Source of the DNA: Burkholderia pyrrocinia
GTDB taxonomy: Bacteria; Pseudomonadota; Gammaproteobacteria; Burkholderiales; Burkholderiaceae
Assembly (NCBI RefSeq): GCF_022809715.1
Contig: NZ_CP094461.1
Coordinates: forward strand, 434,001-498,000
Direction: 5' to 3'
Length of the DNA: 64,000 nt
The notes beneath the pieces were generated by a model, which did no database searches, had not been told where the DNA came from, and saw only the letters and a list, made by a program, of their open reading frames with translations. A program made the translations under genes and the position numbers. How positions within the stretch are numbered: the first letter of the stretch is position 1; each line of letters starts with the position of its first letter. Below, one piece after another: positions 54,001-63,100 of this stretch.

Positions 54001-57000
54001 CCAGATGGCCAGGATCGTTTCCAGCATCAGCGGCGAGCGCGGCATCCAGACGGCGATCCGGTCGTCCGGCCGGATCGGCGCCGTCTGCAGAAGATGGCCG
54101 GCGATCCGGTCGGCGCCTTCGACGAGGTCCCGATAGGTGCGAACCTCCGTGCCGCAGCGGACCGCAATGCGCTCGGGGTGCGCGGCGGCCACGGCCTCGA
54201 TCAGTTCGACCAGCGTCCGGTCGGACGGAATCGGCGCGAAGGTATCGTTCCAGCCCAGCAGGATGGCGTCCCGCTCGGCGTCGGTGAGGAGCGCAACGCT
54301 GCGGTTCGGGCGATCCTCCTCGCCGGCCAGGCCGACCAGCAGGGTTTCGACATGGCGCAGCAGGCGGACGATCGTTTCGCGATCGAACCGGCCGTCGTCG
54401 TACAGCACCTGCAGCGACAGGCGCTTGCCCGGCGTCACGACCAGCGTCAGCGGGTAATTGTTCGGATCGGACACCTGGAATTCGCCGATCCGCAGGCCGG
54501 GCAGCGCATCGGCCAGTGCTTCCTCGACCGGATAGTTCTGGAAGATGAGCAGGCTTTCGAAGAGCGGCACGCCGGGCGGCAGGCCGGCGAATTTCTGGAT
54601 GTCGGCCAGCGGATAGTGCGCATAGTCCTCCTGCTGCGCGAGATCCATCTGCAATTGCGCCAGCCACGCGGACGTCGGGCGCGCGTCGATGCGGACCCGC
54701 ACCGGCAGCGTGTTGATGAACAGCCCGACCATCTCGTCCGACGCGGGCAGCGACGCGGGGCGACCGGAAACGATCGTGCCGAACACGACGTCCGCTTCAC
54801 CGCTATAGCGGCTCAGCAACTGCGCCCACGCACCCTGCGCGAGCGTGTTGAGGGTGACGCGATTGGTTTGCGCGAACGCGACGAGCCGTTGCGTGTCGTT
54901 TTCGGACAGCAGCAGCGGCTCCTCCACATAGGCGCCCGGCGCGGCCGTGCCGTCGAGTTCGGGGCGGCCCAGCACGAGCGGCGTCGTCGCCGGGAAATCC
55001 GCCAGCTTCGTCTTCCAGAAGCGTTCCGCCGCCGCGGAGTCCTGGCGCGCCAGCCAGCGCACGTAAGCGGCGAAGGCGGGCGGCGCGTGCCGCTCCGGAG
55101 CGCCTTCGGCCGGCAGCGCCTGATAGGCGGCGGCCACTTCGCTCAGGAGCCGCGCGGAACTCCAGCCGTCGAGCAGCAGGTGGTGATGGCTCCAATGGAA
55201 GCGCCATGCGTGATCGCCCACGCGGAACAGCGCGAGCCGCATCAGCGGCGCGCGGGTAAAGTCGAAGCCGCGCGCCCGGTCTTGCGCCACGTAGGCTTCC
55301 CGACGCTGCCCGGCCTCCGCGGCGGACGCCGCGCGCAGATCCTCGTCGTGCCAGGGCAAGTCGATACGGCGATGCACGACCTGCACCGGGCTTTCGATTT
55401 CTTCCCAGTGAAACGAGGTTCGCAAGATGTCGTGCCGGTGCGCGACGGTATCCCACGCGCGGCGGAACCGTTCGACGTCGAGCGCCCCGTCGATACGGAA
55501 ATTCAGGCTGCTGAAATAGGCATCCGACGCGGGTTCGTACAGGCCGTGGAACAGCATGCCCTGCTGGGTCGGCGTAAGCGCGTAGACGTCGGCGATCTCG
55601 TCTGGCACGACCGAGGCCGGCGCCTGCGGCAGACCGGTCGCGGGCCGGGTCGATGCGGACTGGACGGCATGGTCGGCGACCAGGGTTTCGAGCGCCGCGA
55701 TATAGGCTTGCGCGACGCGCCGGATGGTGTCCGGGTCGTGGCAGGCCCGGCTGAATTCCCACGCAACGTGCAGGCGGTTGCCGGTCACGTAGGCGTTGAC
55801 GTCGAGCAGGTGCTCGCGCAGCTGGTTCGCATTGCGGCCGTCCCCGCTTGGCTCCGCGGCCTGTTTCCAGTCGCGTGCGGCGGTGAACAGCTGGTCGGTC
55901 TGGCCCAGGTAGTTGAACAGCAGTTGCGGCTGCAGAGCCGGGCCGTCGAGCCGGTCTTGCAGCAGGCCGCAGGTGATGCCCGCGGTCGGCACCGCGCGCA
56001 GTCGCGTCTTGATCGACGCAACCAGGCGAGCCGGATCGTGCGAACCGGCATCGACCGTCAGCACGACCGGGAAGACGGACGTAAACCAGCCCACCGTGCG
56101 CGAGATGTCGAGGTCTTCGATCAGTTCCTCGCGACCGTGCGCTTCGAGATCCAGCAGGACGTCGGCGCATCCGCTCCAGTCGCTGACGGCACGCGCGAGC
56201 GCGGCAAGCAGCACGTCGTTGATCTGCGCGTCGTAGGCGCGGGGCGCTGCGCCCAGCAAGGCCGCGGTGGCGGCTTCAGCCAGCTCGACCACGATCGTTT
56301 CGGCGGACGACACGGTATTGGCATCGGCCGACGCGGCGCGATCGAGCGGCAGGCCGGGCAGCGCGGAACGCGCCAGCGCTTGCCAGTGGGCGAGGTCGGC
56401 GTCGGCGGCGCCGGAGCCGGCCCAGTTCGAAATGGCCCGGGTCCATGCGGTCCACGTCGCGCTGCCGCCCGCGAATTCGGGCACCTTGCCGTTGCGCAGG
56501 CGGGTATAGGCGTCGTACACGGTTTCGAGCAGTGCGCCCCACGACACGCCGTCGACGACCAGATGATGGGCGACCAGCAGCAGACGAAGCGAACGGCCTT
56601 CGTCGATGCGGAACAGGTCCGCGCGCAAGACCGGGCCGTCCGACAGATTCAGGCTCGCATGCGACTGCGCGACGTGCTGCGCGAGCCGATCGCGCGGAAT
56701 GTCGAACACGCCGACGGGGACCTCCGGATCGTCGACGACTTCCTGGACCCGGCCGGACGCGTCCGCGCGAAAGCGCAGCCGCAGCGCGTCGTGCCATTTG
56801 ACCGCGTGCCGGAGCGCGTGGCGCAGCAGGACCGGATCGAGATCTGCCGGCACGTCGAGCAGGACCGCCTGGTTGTACTGGTCCGGATCGTCCTTGCGCT
56901 GCGCGAAGAAACGCTTCTGGATGGGCGTCAGCGGCAGCGGGCCGGACGACGCGACGAACTCCGCCGCGCCGGTCGTGCCGCGCGTCGCCACGGCGGCGAG

Positions 57001-60000
57001 CTCGGCGACCGTCGGATGCTGGAAGATGAGCCGGGTGGTGAGCTTCAGGCCCGCCTTGGCGGCCAGCGACACGATGCGCATGCTGAGAATCGAATCGCCG
57101 CCCAGCGCGAAGATGTTGTCGTGGATGCCGGGCGACGGAATCCCCAGCGCTTCTCCCCAGATGCGGCACAGCAGCGTCTCGGTGGGCGTGCGGGGCAGCG
57201 TCGGCGCGTGTGCCGCGGCGGACAGCCGCGACCGGTCCGGCGGGGGCAGCGCCTTGCGGTCGATCTTGCCGTTGCTGCTCAGGGGCAGCGCGTCGAGCAC
57301 CACGTAGATGCCGGGCACCATATAGTCCGGCAGCGTGGCGGACAACGCGGCGGCAATCCGGGCGTCGCTCAGCGACGCGCCGTCGCGGAACGCGACATAC
57401 GCGCACAGCGCGGCGCGGCCGGTCTCGTCGCGATAGTCGAGCGCGGCCGCCTGGCGGATTTCCGGAATGGCGGCCAGCGCGTTGTCGATTTCCGCGAGCT
57501 CGATGCGGTAGCCGCGGATCTTCAGCTGGTGGTCCTTGCGGCCGTGCAGCACGATCGTTCCATCGGGGAGATAGCAGCCGATGTCGCCGGTGCGATACAG
57601 GCGGACACCGCGGTCCGGATGGAACGGATCCTCGATGAACGCCTCCCGCGTAGCGGCTTCGTTGTTCAGATAGCCGCGGCCGACGGCGACGCCGGACACG
57701 CAAAGTTCGCCGGGAATCCCGATCGGGCACAGGTTCAGCTGCGGGTCGACGACGTAGAGGCGCACGTTGCGGATCGGCTTGCCGACCGGTACGTAAGGCG
57801 TGGTCGGCGCGCACGTCATGCGGTGCTGCGCGACGTCGTCGGACGCTTCCGCCGGGCCATAGGCGTTCACCAGTGCGATGTCCGGGAACACGTCGAACCA
57901 CTGTTTCACCAAAGCCGGGCTGACCATCTCGCCGGTGACGAGCAGGTGCCGCAGGTGCCGCATCAGCGCCGGCCGTTCCGATGCGCGGTCGAGCACGGCG
58001 GACAGATAGGACGGCACCAGTTCGACGATGCTGATCCGGGTGGCTTCCAGGGTCGTGACGAAACTCGCGGGATCGCGAATGCATTCGTCGTCGACGATCA
58101 CGGTCCTGCCGCCGACGAGCGGCGCCGTGAAAAATTGCCACACCGAAATATCGAAGCAATGCGGCGCGGTTTGCGCGATCACCGACGACGCCGAGATCGA
58201 AAATTCGTCGATCTCGGCGAGCATGTGGTTCAGCATGCCGGCGTGCTCGACCATCGCCCCTTTGGGCTTGCCGGTGGAGCCGGACGTGTAGATCACGTAG
58301 GCGAGGCTGTCGGGCGATACGGGGCGGCCGGGATTGGTGTCGTCGACGATATCGGTGGCGGCGTCGAGCGACACGACCGGTGCGAGCGCGGCCAGCTCGG
58401 GAGGAAGCAGGCCGTCGCAGGTAATCACGAGGGCGGCGCCGGAATCCTCGAGAATGGTGCGGATGCGGGCCACCGGATAGTCGGGGTCGATCGGAATATA
58501 GGCGGCGCCGCACTTCCACACGGCGAGGATCGCCTCCATCAGGCGCGCCGACCGGTGCATGCAGATTGCGACCAGCGCGTCCGGCCCCAGCTCGGCGGCG
58601 GCCAGCAGGCGGCGAGCGGTGCGGTTGGCGCGCGCATTCAGTTCGCCCGCGCTCAGGACGTTGCCCCGGTACTCGACCGCGGGCCGCTCGGGATGGTCCG
58701 CGGCGGCCTGCTCCAGGCGATGCACGACGGTGCGCGCGGCGTCGAACGGCACGGCGGTGTCGTTGAAGGTCTCCAGCAACTGCCGGCGTTCGGCCTCGGG
58801 CAGTATCGGCAGGCGGCCTAGCAGCCGGTTCGGATCGGCCGCGAAGGCGTCGAGCGTCGCGGCCACGTGGCCCAGCATCCGCTGCATGGTGTCTTCATCG
58901 AAGCGCCGCGGGTCGAACGACAGTTCCATCTGCCAGTCGTCGCGCGCCGTCACCACGAATTCGAGCGGAATGTCGGCGCGGTTGTAGAGCAGCACCTCGT
59001 CGACCGCCAGCCCGTGCGCGCCATGCGTCAGCGACGCGTCGAGCGGGTAATTCATGAACGTGATGTTGCTCTCGAACAGCGGTGTCGTCAGCGGCACTTC
59101 GCTGCAGCGCTGAATGTCGGGCAACGGGGTGTGCTCGAACTGCGCACGTGCGGCCACGCGCGCCTGGATCATCTTCAGCCACGGCACCAGCGGCTGCCTC
59201 GGATCGACCCGCACCCGCACCGGCACCGTATTGATGAACAGGCCGAGCATGGTTTCGATCCCCGGCAGGTTGGCGCCCCGTCCGGACACGACGGCGCCGA
59301 ACACCACGTCGGTCTCCCCGCTGTAACGCGACAGCACGAGCGCCCAGGCCGCTTGCGCAAGGGTATTGAGGGTGACGTGATGCCGGGCCGCGAATTGCCG
59401 CAGGCGTGCGCTCAGGTCGGCCGACAGGTCGGCCTGCACTTGCGCGAGGCCCTGGCCGAAGCGCTCGCCCGCTTCCGCGCGCGCGGCCGTGGGCAGCGGG
59501 GTCGGCGAGTGGAAACCTTCGAGATAGCGTGTCCAGTACTGCTGCGCGGCTTGCGGCTCGCGCTGCTGCAGCCACTGGATATAGTCGCGATAGGGGCGCA
59601 CCGCGGGGAGCGCCGGCGGCACGCCGCGCGCGAGCGCGCCATAGACCTGGAAGATCTCCTCGATGACGAGCGACAGGCACCAGCCATCGGCAAGGATGTG
59701 ATGGTGGCTCCAGCTGAACAGGTATGCGTCGGCGGCGACGCGCACCAGGCGACAGCGCACGAGCGGCGCGCGATCGAGCGCGAAGCCCTCGGCCAGGTCG
59801 TCTTCGAGATGCGCGCGCCACCGCGTGCGCTGTTCGTGTTCCGGCAGGTCGCGCCAGTCGTCCTGCACCCACGGCAGCGTGGCGTGCGCGTGCACGACCT
59901 GCATGGGCTTGTCGAATTCCTCCCAATGGAACGACGTGCGCATCACCGGATGCCGATCAACGAGCTGCTGCCATGCGGCATGGAACAGCACGGGATCGAG

Positions 60001-60129
60001 GCTGCCGGTGATCCGGCAACCGAGCTGGTTGAAGCTGCTTCTCGTGCCGGGCGAGTGCACGGCATGAAAGAGCATCGCCTCCTGCATCGGGGAGAGCTCG
60101 TAGATATCGGCGATGGTGGGGGATGTCAC
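51043..60129 (-). CDS. Non-ribosomal peptide synthetase (C-A-T-E-C-A-T-C)
   Basis: 3,028-residue NRPS. Domains: DCL-type C (1-440, HHHILADGW); A (455-960) with pocket DIWELTADDK, an acidic pocket tentatively fitting 2,4-diaminobutyrate; T (near 1010, LGGDS); E (1050-1490, HHLVVDGVSW, RTVGWFTSVFPV); DCL-type C (1510-1940, HHHLLLDGW); A (1960-2465) with DIWQLIADSK, unassigned; T (near 2513, HGGQS); LCL-type C (2570-3000, MHHAISDAW). The protein ends in a complete C domain that must act on the Asn loaded by the next protein. The GTG start at 60129 overlaps the upstream stop (GTGA), so I reject the longer in-frame ORF reaching 61491. Confidence 0.92.
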   Translation of the reverse strand: MTSPTIADIYELSPMQEAMLFHAVHSPGTRSSFNQLGCRITGSLDPVLFHAAWQQLVDRHPVMRTSFHWEEFDKPMQVVHAHATLPWVQDDWRDLPEHEQRTRWRAHLEDDLAEGFALDRAPLVRCRLVRVAADAYLFSWSHHHILADGWCLSLVIEEIFQVYGALARGVPPALPAVRPYRDYIQWLQQREPQAAQQYWTRYLEGFHSPTPLPTAARAEAGERFGQGLAQVQADLSADLSARLRQFAARHHVTLNTLAQAAWALVLSRYSGETDVVFGAVVSGRGANLPGIETMLGLFINTVPVRVRVDPRQPLVPWLKMIQARVAARAQFEHTPLPDIQRCSEVPLTTPLFESNITFMNYPLDASLTHGAHGLAVDEVLLYNRADIPLEFVVTARDDWQMELSFDPRRFDEDTMQRMLGHVAATLDAFAADPNRLLGRLPILPEAERRQLLETFNDTAVPFDAARTVVHRLEQAAADHPERPAVEYRGNVLSAGELNARANRTARRLLAAAELGPDALVAICMHRSARLMEAILAVWKCGAAYIPIDPDYPVARIRTILEDSGAALVITCDGLLPPELAALAPVVSLDAATDIVDDTNPGRPVSPDSLAYVIYTSGSTGKPKGAMVEHAGMLNHMLAEIDEFSISASSVIAQTAPHCFDISVWQFFTAPLVGGRTVIVDDECIRDPASFVTTLEATRISIVELVPSYLSAVLDRASERPALMRHLRHLLVTGEMVSPALVKQWFDVFPDIALVNAYGPAEASDDVAQHRMTCAPTTPYVPVGKPIRNVRLYVVDPQLNLCPIGIPGELCVSGVAVGRGYLNNEAATREAFIEDPFHPDRGVRLYRTGDIGCYLPDGTIVLHGRKDHQLKIRGYRIELAEIDNALAAIPEIRQAAALDYRDETGRAALCAYVAFRDGASLSDARIAAALSATLPDYMVPGIYVVLDALPLSSNGKIDRKALPPPDRSRLSAAAHAPTLPRTPTETLLCRIWGEALGIPSPGIHDNIFALGGDSILSMRIVSLAAKAGLKLTTRLIFQHPTVAELAAVATRGTTGAAEFVASSGPLPLTPIQKRFFAQRKDDPDQYNQAVLLDVPADLDPVLLRHALRHAVKWHDALRLRFRADASGRVQEVVDDPEVPVGVFDIPRDRLAQHVAQSHASLNLSDGPVLRADLFRIDEGRSLRLLLVAHHLVVDGVSWGALLETVYDAYTRLRNGKVPEFAGGSATWTAWTRAISNWAGSGAADADLAHWQALARSALPGLPLDRAASADANTVSSAETIVVELAEAATAALLGAAPRAYDAQINDVLLAALARAVSDWSGCADVLLDLEAHGREELIEDLDISRTVGWFTSVFPVVLTVDAGSHDPARLVASIKTRLRAVPTAGITCGLLQDRLDGPALQPQLLFNYLGQTDQLFTAARDWKQAAEPSGDGRNANQLREHLLDVNAYVTGNRLHVAWEFSRACHDPDTIRRVAQAYIAALETLVADHAVQSASTRPATGLPQAPASVVPDEIADVYALTPTQQGMLFHGLYEPASDAYFSSLNFRIDGALDVERFRRAWDTVAHRHDILRTSFHWEEIESPVQVVHRRIDLPWHDEDLRAASAAEAGQRREAYVAQDRARGFDFTRAPLMRLALFRVGDHAWRFHWSHHHLLLDGWSSARLLSEVAAAYQALPAEGAPERHAPPAFAAYVRWLARQDSAAAERFWKTKLADFPATTPLVLGRPELDGTAAPGAYVEEPLLLSENDTQRLVAFAQTNRVTLNTLAQGAWAQLLSRYSGEADVVFGTIVSGRPASLPASDEMVGLFINTLPVRVRIDARPTSAWLAQLQMDLAQQEDYAHYPLADIQKFAGLPPGVPLFESLLIFQNYPVEEALADALPGLRIGEFQVSDPNNYPLTLVVTPGKRLSLQVLYDDGRFDRETIVRLLRHVETLLVGLAGEEDRPNRSVALLTDAERDAILLGWNDTFAPIPSDRTLVELIEAVAAAHPERIAVRCGTEVRTYRDLVEGADRIAGHLLQTAPIRPDDRIAVWMPRSPLMLETILAIWKCGAAYVPVDPAYPAQRVETILTLARPAIIVGTDCQPPPALASIPLVDPARLPGHRDAAAPTPRCRPADLAYVIFTSGSTGQPKGAMVEHRGMLNHVLAMARRVGLGAQSAVAQTASHCSDISVWQCFAALVSGGTTVIYPDAVILEPARLIDNLHRDRITAMQFVPSYLATFLGELERHATPAFPHLETLLTIGETLQPATAQAWFRLNPAVRLINAYGPTEASDSVAHYSMERAPDLPAIPIGRPIENLRVYVVDADMNPCPAGVKGEICIGGVGVGRGYLFDEARTRAVFRDDPFSPEPGARLYRTGDIGCFGPDGNLHFFGRRDFQVKIRGYRIELGEIEAALTGLAGISNAVVVARETPDSETTLCGYASGTGWTPKGLRDALREKLPAHMVPDTVMLLPALPVMPNGKINRAALPLPDAASVPDGVPAEPQTPVEAALLRIFAEVLGRRPNGIDDDFFEHGGQSLKAIQMVSRIRRELKLNVAVADIFHAPSPRALAQKLAATPADGAGADAIIPALAVQPSYAVSRAQKRIWLASRSADPSTYNMAGALQLDGAVDTARIVLAFDRLVDRHESLRTVFAMIEGELRQRILTREASGFRVEQMDLADDAGPQAIDALIRAESEQPFDLASGPLFRVKLVRLSPTQHLLLLNMHHAISDAWSIRVLTDDLHALYAGRHLPPLPIQYRDYAAWHNASLAGPRAAAHRAYWLEQLAPPLPRLQPASDFPRPERLGHAGQTLEVELSAPQAAGLATLARAHHTSLYAVLLASFCVLMHRYTGREDIVIGSVTAGRDSEQLESQIGVYLNTVVLRVPVRKSATVAEVIDGVAKASTQALEHASYPFDVLLEDLKIRTPANHFPIFDIQANYVSIPAPQPGLCITDISRTDSTAKFDLSFQIVESEGRHLIQFIYNTRLFRPATIAAMRDRLLAIHDVFRRDPATPVDRIPLSGDAPAASPRVRVGLRLTRAPEVTADDALEEKT

Positions 60130-63100
60130 GATTTGATCCTTGAGACAAGGGCGTCCAACGCTTCCTGGCTGATGCGCGCGGCCGGAAAATCCGACGGGCT
60201 CAGCCCGCGCGGGCCGTCGCCGCCGGCCGCGACGATCGACAGCAGACGGCTGCGGTAGCACTGCGTCAGCTGCTCGATGACGCCGGGTGCGCAGGCCTCG
60301 CGGTTGTAGTGCCAGGTCAGGCGCAGACGCCCGTCGAACACCATCCCGTCGATCTCGAACAGATGGCCGCGACGCGCGCGCGGGCTGTGCTCGGGGCTCT
60401 GGAAGTCGAGCACCGGCTTCCAGCCCGTGTCGTCGGCCAGCACGCGATCGACCTGGCCGAGATAGTTGAAGCGCACCGGCGCCGGCGGCTGCCGTTCCAG
60501 CGCCGCCGCGATGCCGGCGTCGTTGCCGAGGTAGCGGGCGATGCCGTAGCCGAGCCCGCGCATCGGCACCGCGCGCAGCTGCTCCTTGACGTGGCGCAGC
60601 GCCTCGACCGCCACGGTGGCGTCGCCGGCGTTCAGGAACACCGGATAGTGCGCGGTGAACCAGCCGATCGTGCGTGATGTATCGACGCCGTCGAAGAGGT
60701 CCTCGCGGCCGTGGCCTTCGAGATCGACGACCAGCGACGCGTTGCCGGTCCAGTCGCCGAACGCGAGCAGCAGGGCCGTCAGCAGGACTTCGTTGATCTG
60801 GGTATTGAACGTGCGCGGCACGTCCTGCAACAGCGCGAGCGTTTGCTGCGCGTCGAACTCGATGACCGACGTGCCGGCCTCGGCGACGGTGCCGACCGGC
60901 ATGTCGTCGAAGCACGCGTGCTCGTCGGCGTTCTCCCGGAGCCAGTAGTCCAGCCCGTCGAGCGCGGTCGCGCCGAGTTCGGACAGGCGCGTCGACCAGT
61001 CGCGCCAGGCCGTCGTCCTGGCCGGGAGCTGCACCGCTTCGCCCGCTTCGAGCTGGCGACACGCGGTGTACAGGTCTTCGAACAGGATGCGCCACGAGAC
61101 GCCGTCGATCACCAGATGGTGCGCCACGACGAGCAGGCGCTGCGGTTCGTCGGGACCGAACCGGAACAGGTGGGCGCGCAGCAGCGGCGCCACGGACAAC
61201 GTGAAGCTCTCCTGCATGCGGGTGGCGGTCGCGAGCATCTCGGCCTGCCGTGCGGCGGGCGCCGCGCCCGCCAGCGACGTGATGCCGAGCGGAATCGCCA
61301 GCGGCGGCGCCGCATGCGATTGCTGCCACGCCCCGGCGACGCGCTCGAAACTCAGCCGCAGCGCGTCGTGATGCGTCGCGACGGCCGCCAGCGCGCGCTC
61401 GATCACGTCCGGCCGCAGCGACGCGGGCACCTCGATCATCGTCGACTGGTTGTAGTGGTGCGGATCCGCCACGTCCTGCGCGAAGAACCAATGCTGGATC
61501 GGCGTCAGCGGCGCGGGGCCGACCACCGGCTCCTGCGCAATCCGGATCGACGGCGCCTCCACCGCAACCTGCGCCAGCTCGGCGATGGTCGGATGCGCGA
61601 AAAACTGGTCGGCGGTGAATTTGAGGCCGATTTGCTGGGCCAGCGACATCACCTGGATGATCAGGATCGAGTCGCCGCCCAGTTCGAAGAAATTGTCGTG
61701 CACGCCGATCGGCTCGCGGCCCAGCACCTCGGACCAGATCTTGCCCAGGCGCGCTTCGACGTCATTGGTCGGCGCGGCGTACGCGGTTTCGCTCGGCACG
61801 GGCGCCAGTTCCAGCGCGGCGAGCGCCTTGCGGTCGGGCTTGCCGTTCGGCGTCAGCGGCAGGCGTTCGAGCGTCACGATCGACGCCGGCACCATGAACT
61901 CGGGCAGACGTTCCTTCAGGTGTTCCCGCAGGCTGGCGACGCTGGCCGTCGCCGTCGCGACGCAGGCCACCAGTTGCTTGTGTTGCGGCGCGTCCTCGCG
62001 CACGAACACGATCGCGTCGGCGACGTCGGCGTGCTGCCGGAGCGCCGCTTCGATTTCGCCCATCTCGATGCGATAGCCGCGAATCTTCACCTGCGTGTCG
62101 CGGCGCCCGGTGACTTCCAGGTTGCCGTCCGGCAGCCAGACACCGAGGTCGCCGGTGCGATAAAGGCGCTCGCCCGCGTCGAACGGGTGGTCGACGAAAG
62201 CGGCGGCCGTCAGGTCGTCCCGGCCGACATAGCCGCGCGCCAGTGCGATGCCGGACACGCAGATCTCGCCCGTGCAGCCCTCGGGGGCCAGCGCCCCGTG
62301 CTCGTCGAGCAGGTACAGGTGCGTGTTGTGGATCGGGCGGCCTACCGGCAGGCGGGCGCCGTAGGCGGTTGCCGGGTCGACCACGTAGTCCGCGACGCAC
62401 ACGGTTGCCTCGGTGGGGCCGTACGAGTTGTGGCACGTGCGGGTCCGGGCCAGCTCGCGCAGATCCGCCGCGCGGGCGCTGTCGCCCGCGCTGATGACGC
62501 GTTTCACGGTGCCGAGCGCGTTCCAGTCGAGCGCGGCGAGATAGGCGGGCGTCGCGTTGAGGGTGGTGACGCCCTGCTGCGCGATATATTCGACGAAACG
62601 CGGCACGTCGCGGATCACGGCGGGCTTCGCCAGCACCAGGCGCGCGCCCGCGAGCAGCGTGACGAAAATCTCCATGATCGAGCCGTCGAAGCCCGGCGAG
62701 TAGAACTGGACGAACCGGTCGGCGGCATCGAAACCGAAGGCGTCCACATGGTACTGCGCCATGTTCAGGAGCCCTGCGTGTTCGAGCACGACGCCCTTGG
62801 GCACGCCCGTGGAGCCGGACGTGTAGATGATGTACGCCGCATCGTCCGGGCGGACCTCGACCTGCGCCGCCGCCGATGCAGGCGCCAGCGTGTCGAGCTG
62901 GAAGTCGAGGGCGAACATCGGGATCGCCCAGAAATCGGCGAGCAACGGCAGGTGTTCCGAGTGCGTCAGCAGCGCCTTGACCTTCGCGTCCTCGATCATG
63001 AAGCGCAGCCGCTCCCGCGGAAACTCCGGGTCGAGCGGCAGATACACCGCGCCCGCCTTGAGGGCGCCGAGCATGCCGACGATCCAGCGCTCGGAACGGT

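Noticed and set aside
48031..58821. A 3,596-codon plus-strand ORF running antisense across two NRPS genes and their intergenic gap
   Set aside because: It is an effect of high GC and codon bias in the NRPS genes. The translation is Arg/Asp/Gly/His-rich with no domains, while the minus strand carries every NRPS core motif.
60130..61491. N-terminal extension of the second NRPS ORF upstream of 60129
   Set aside because: It overlaps the E domain of the first NRPS in another frame and has low-complexity sequence. A GTG overlapping the upstream stop gives a natural start at the C domain.
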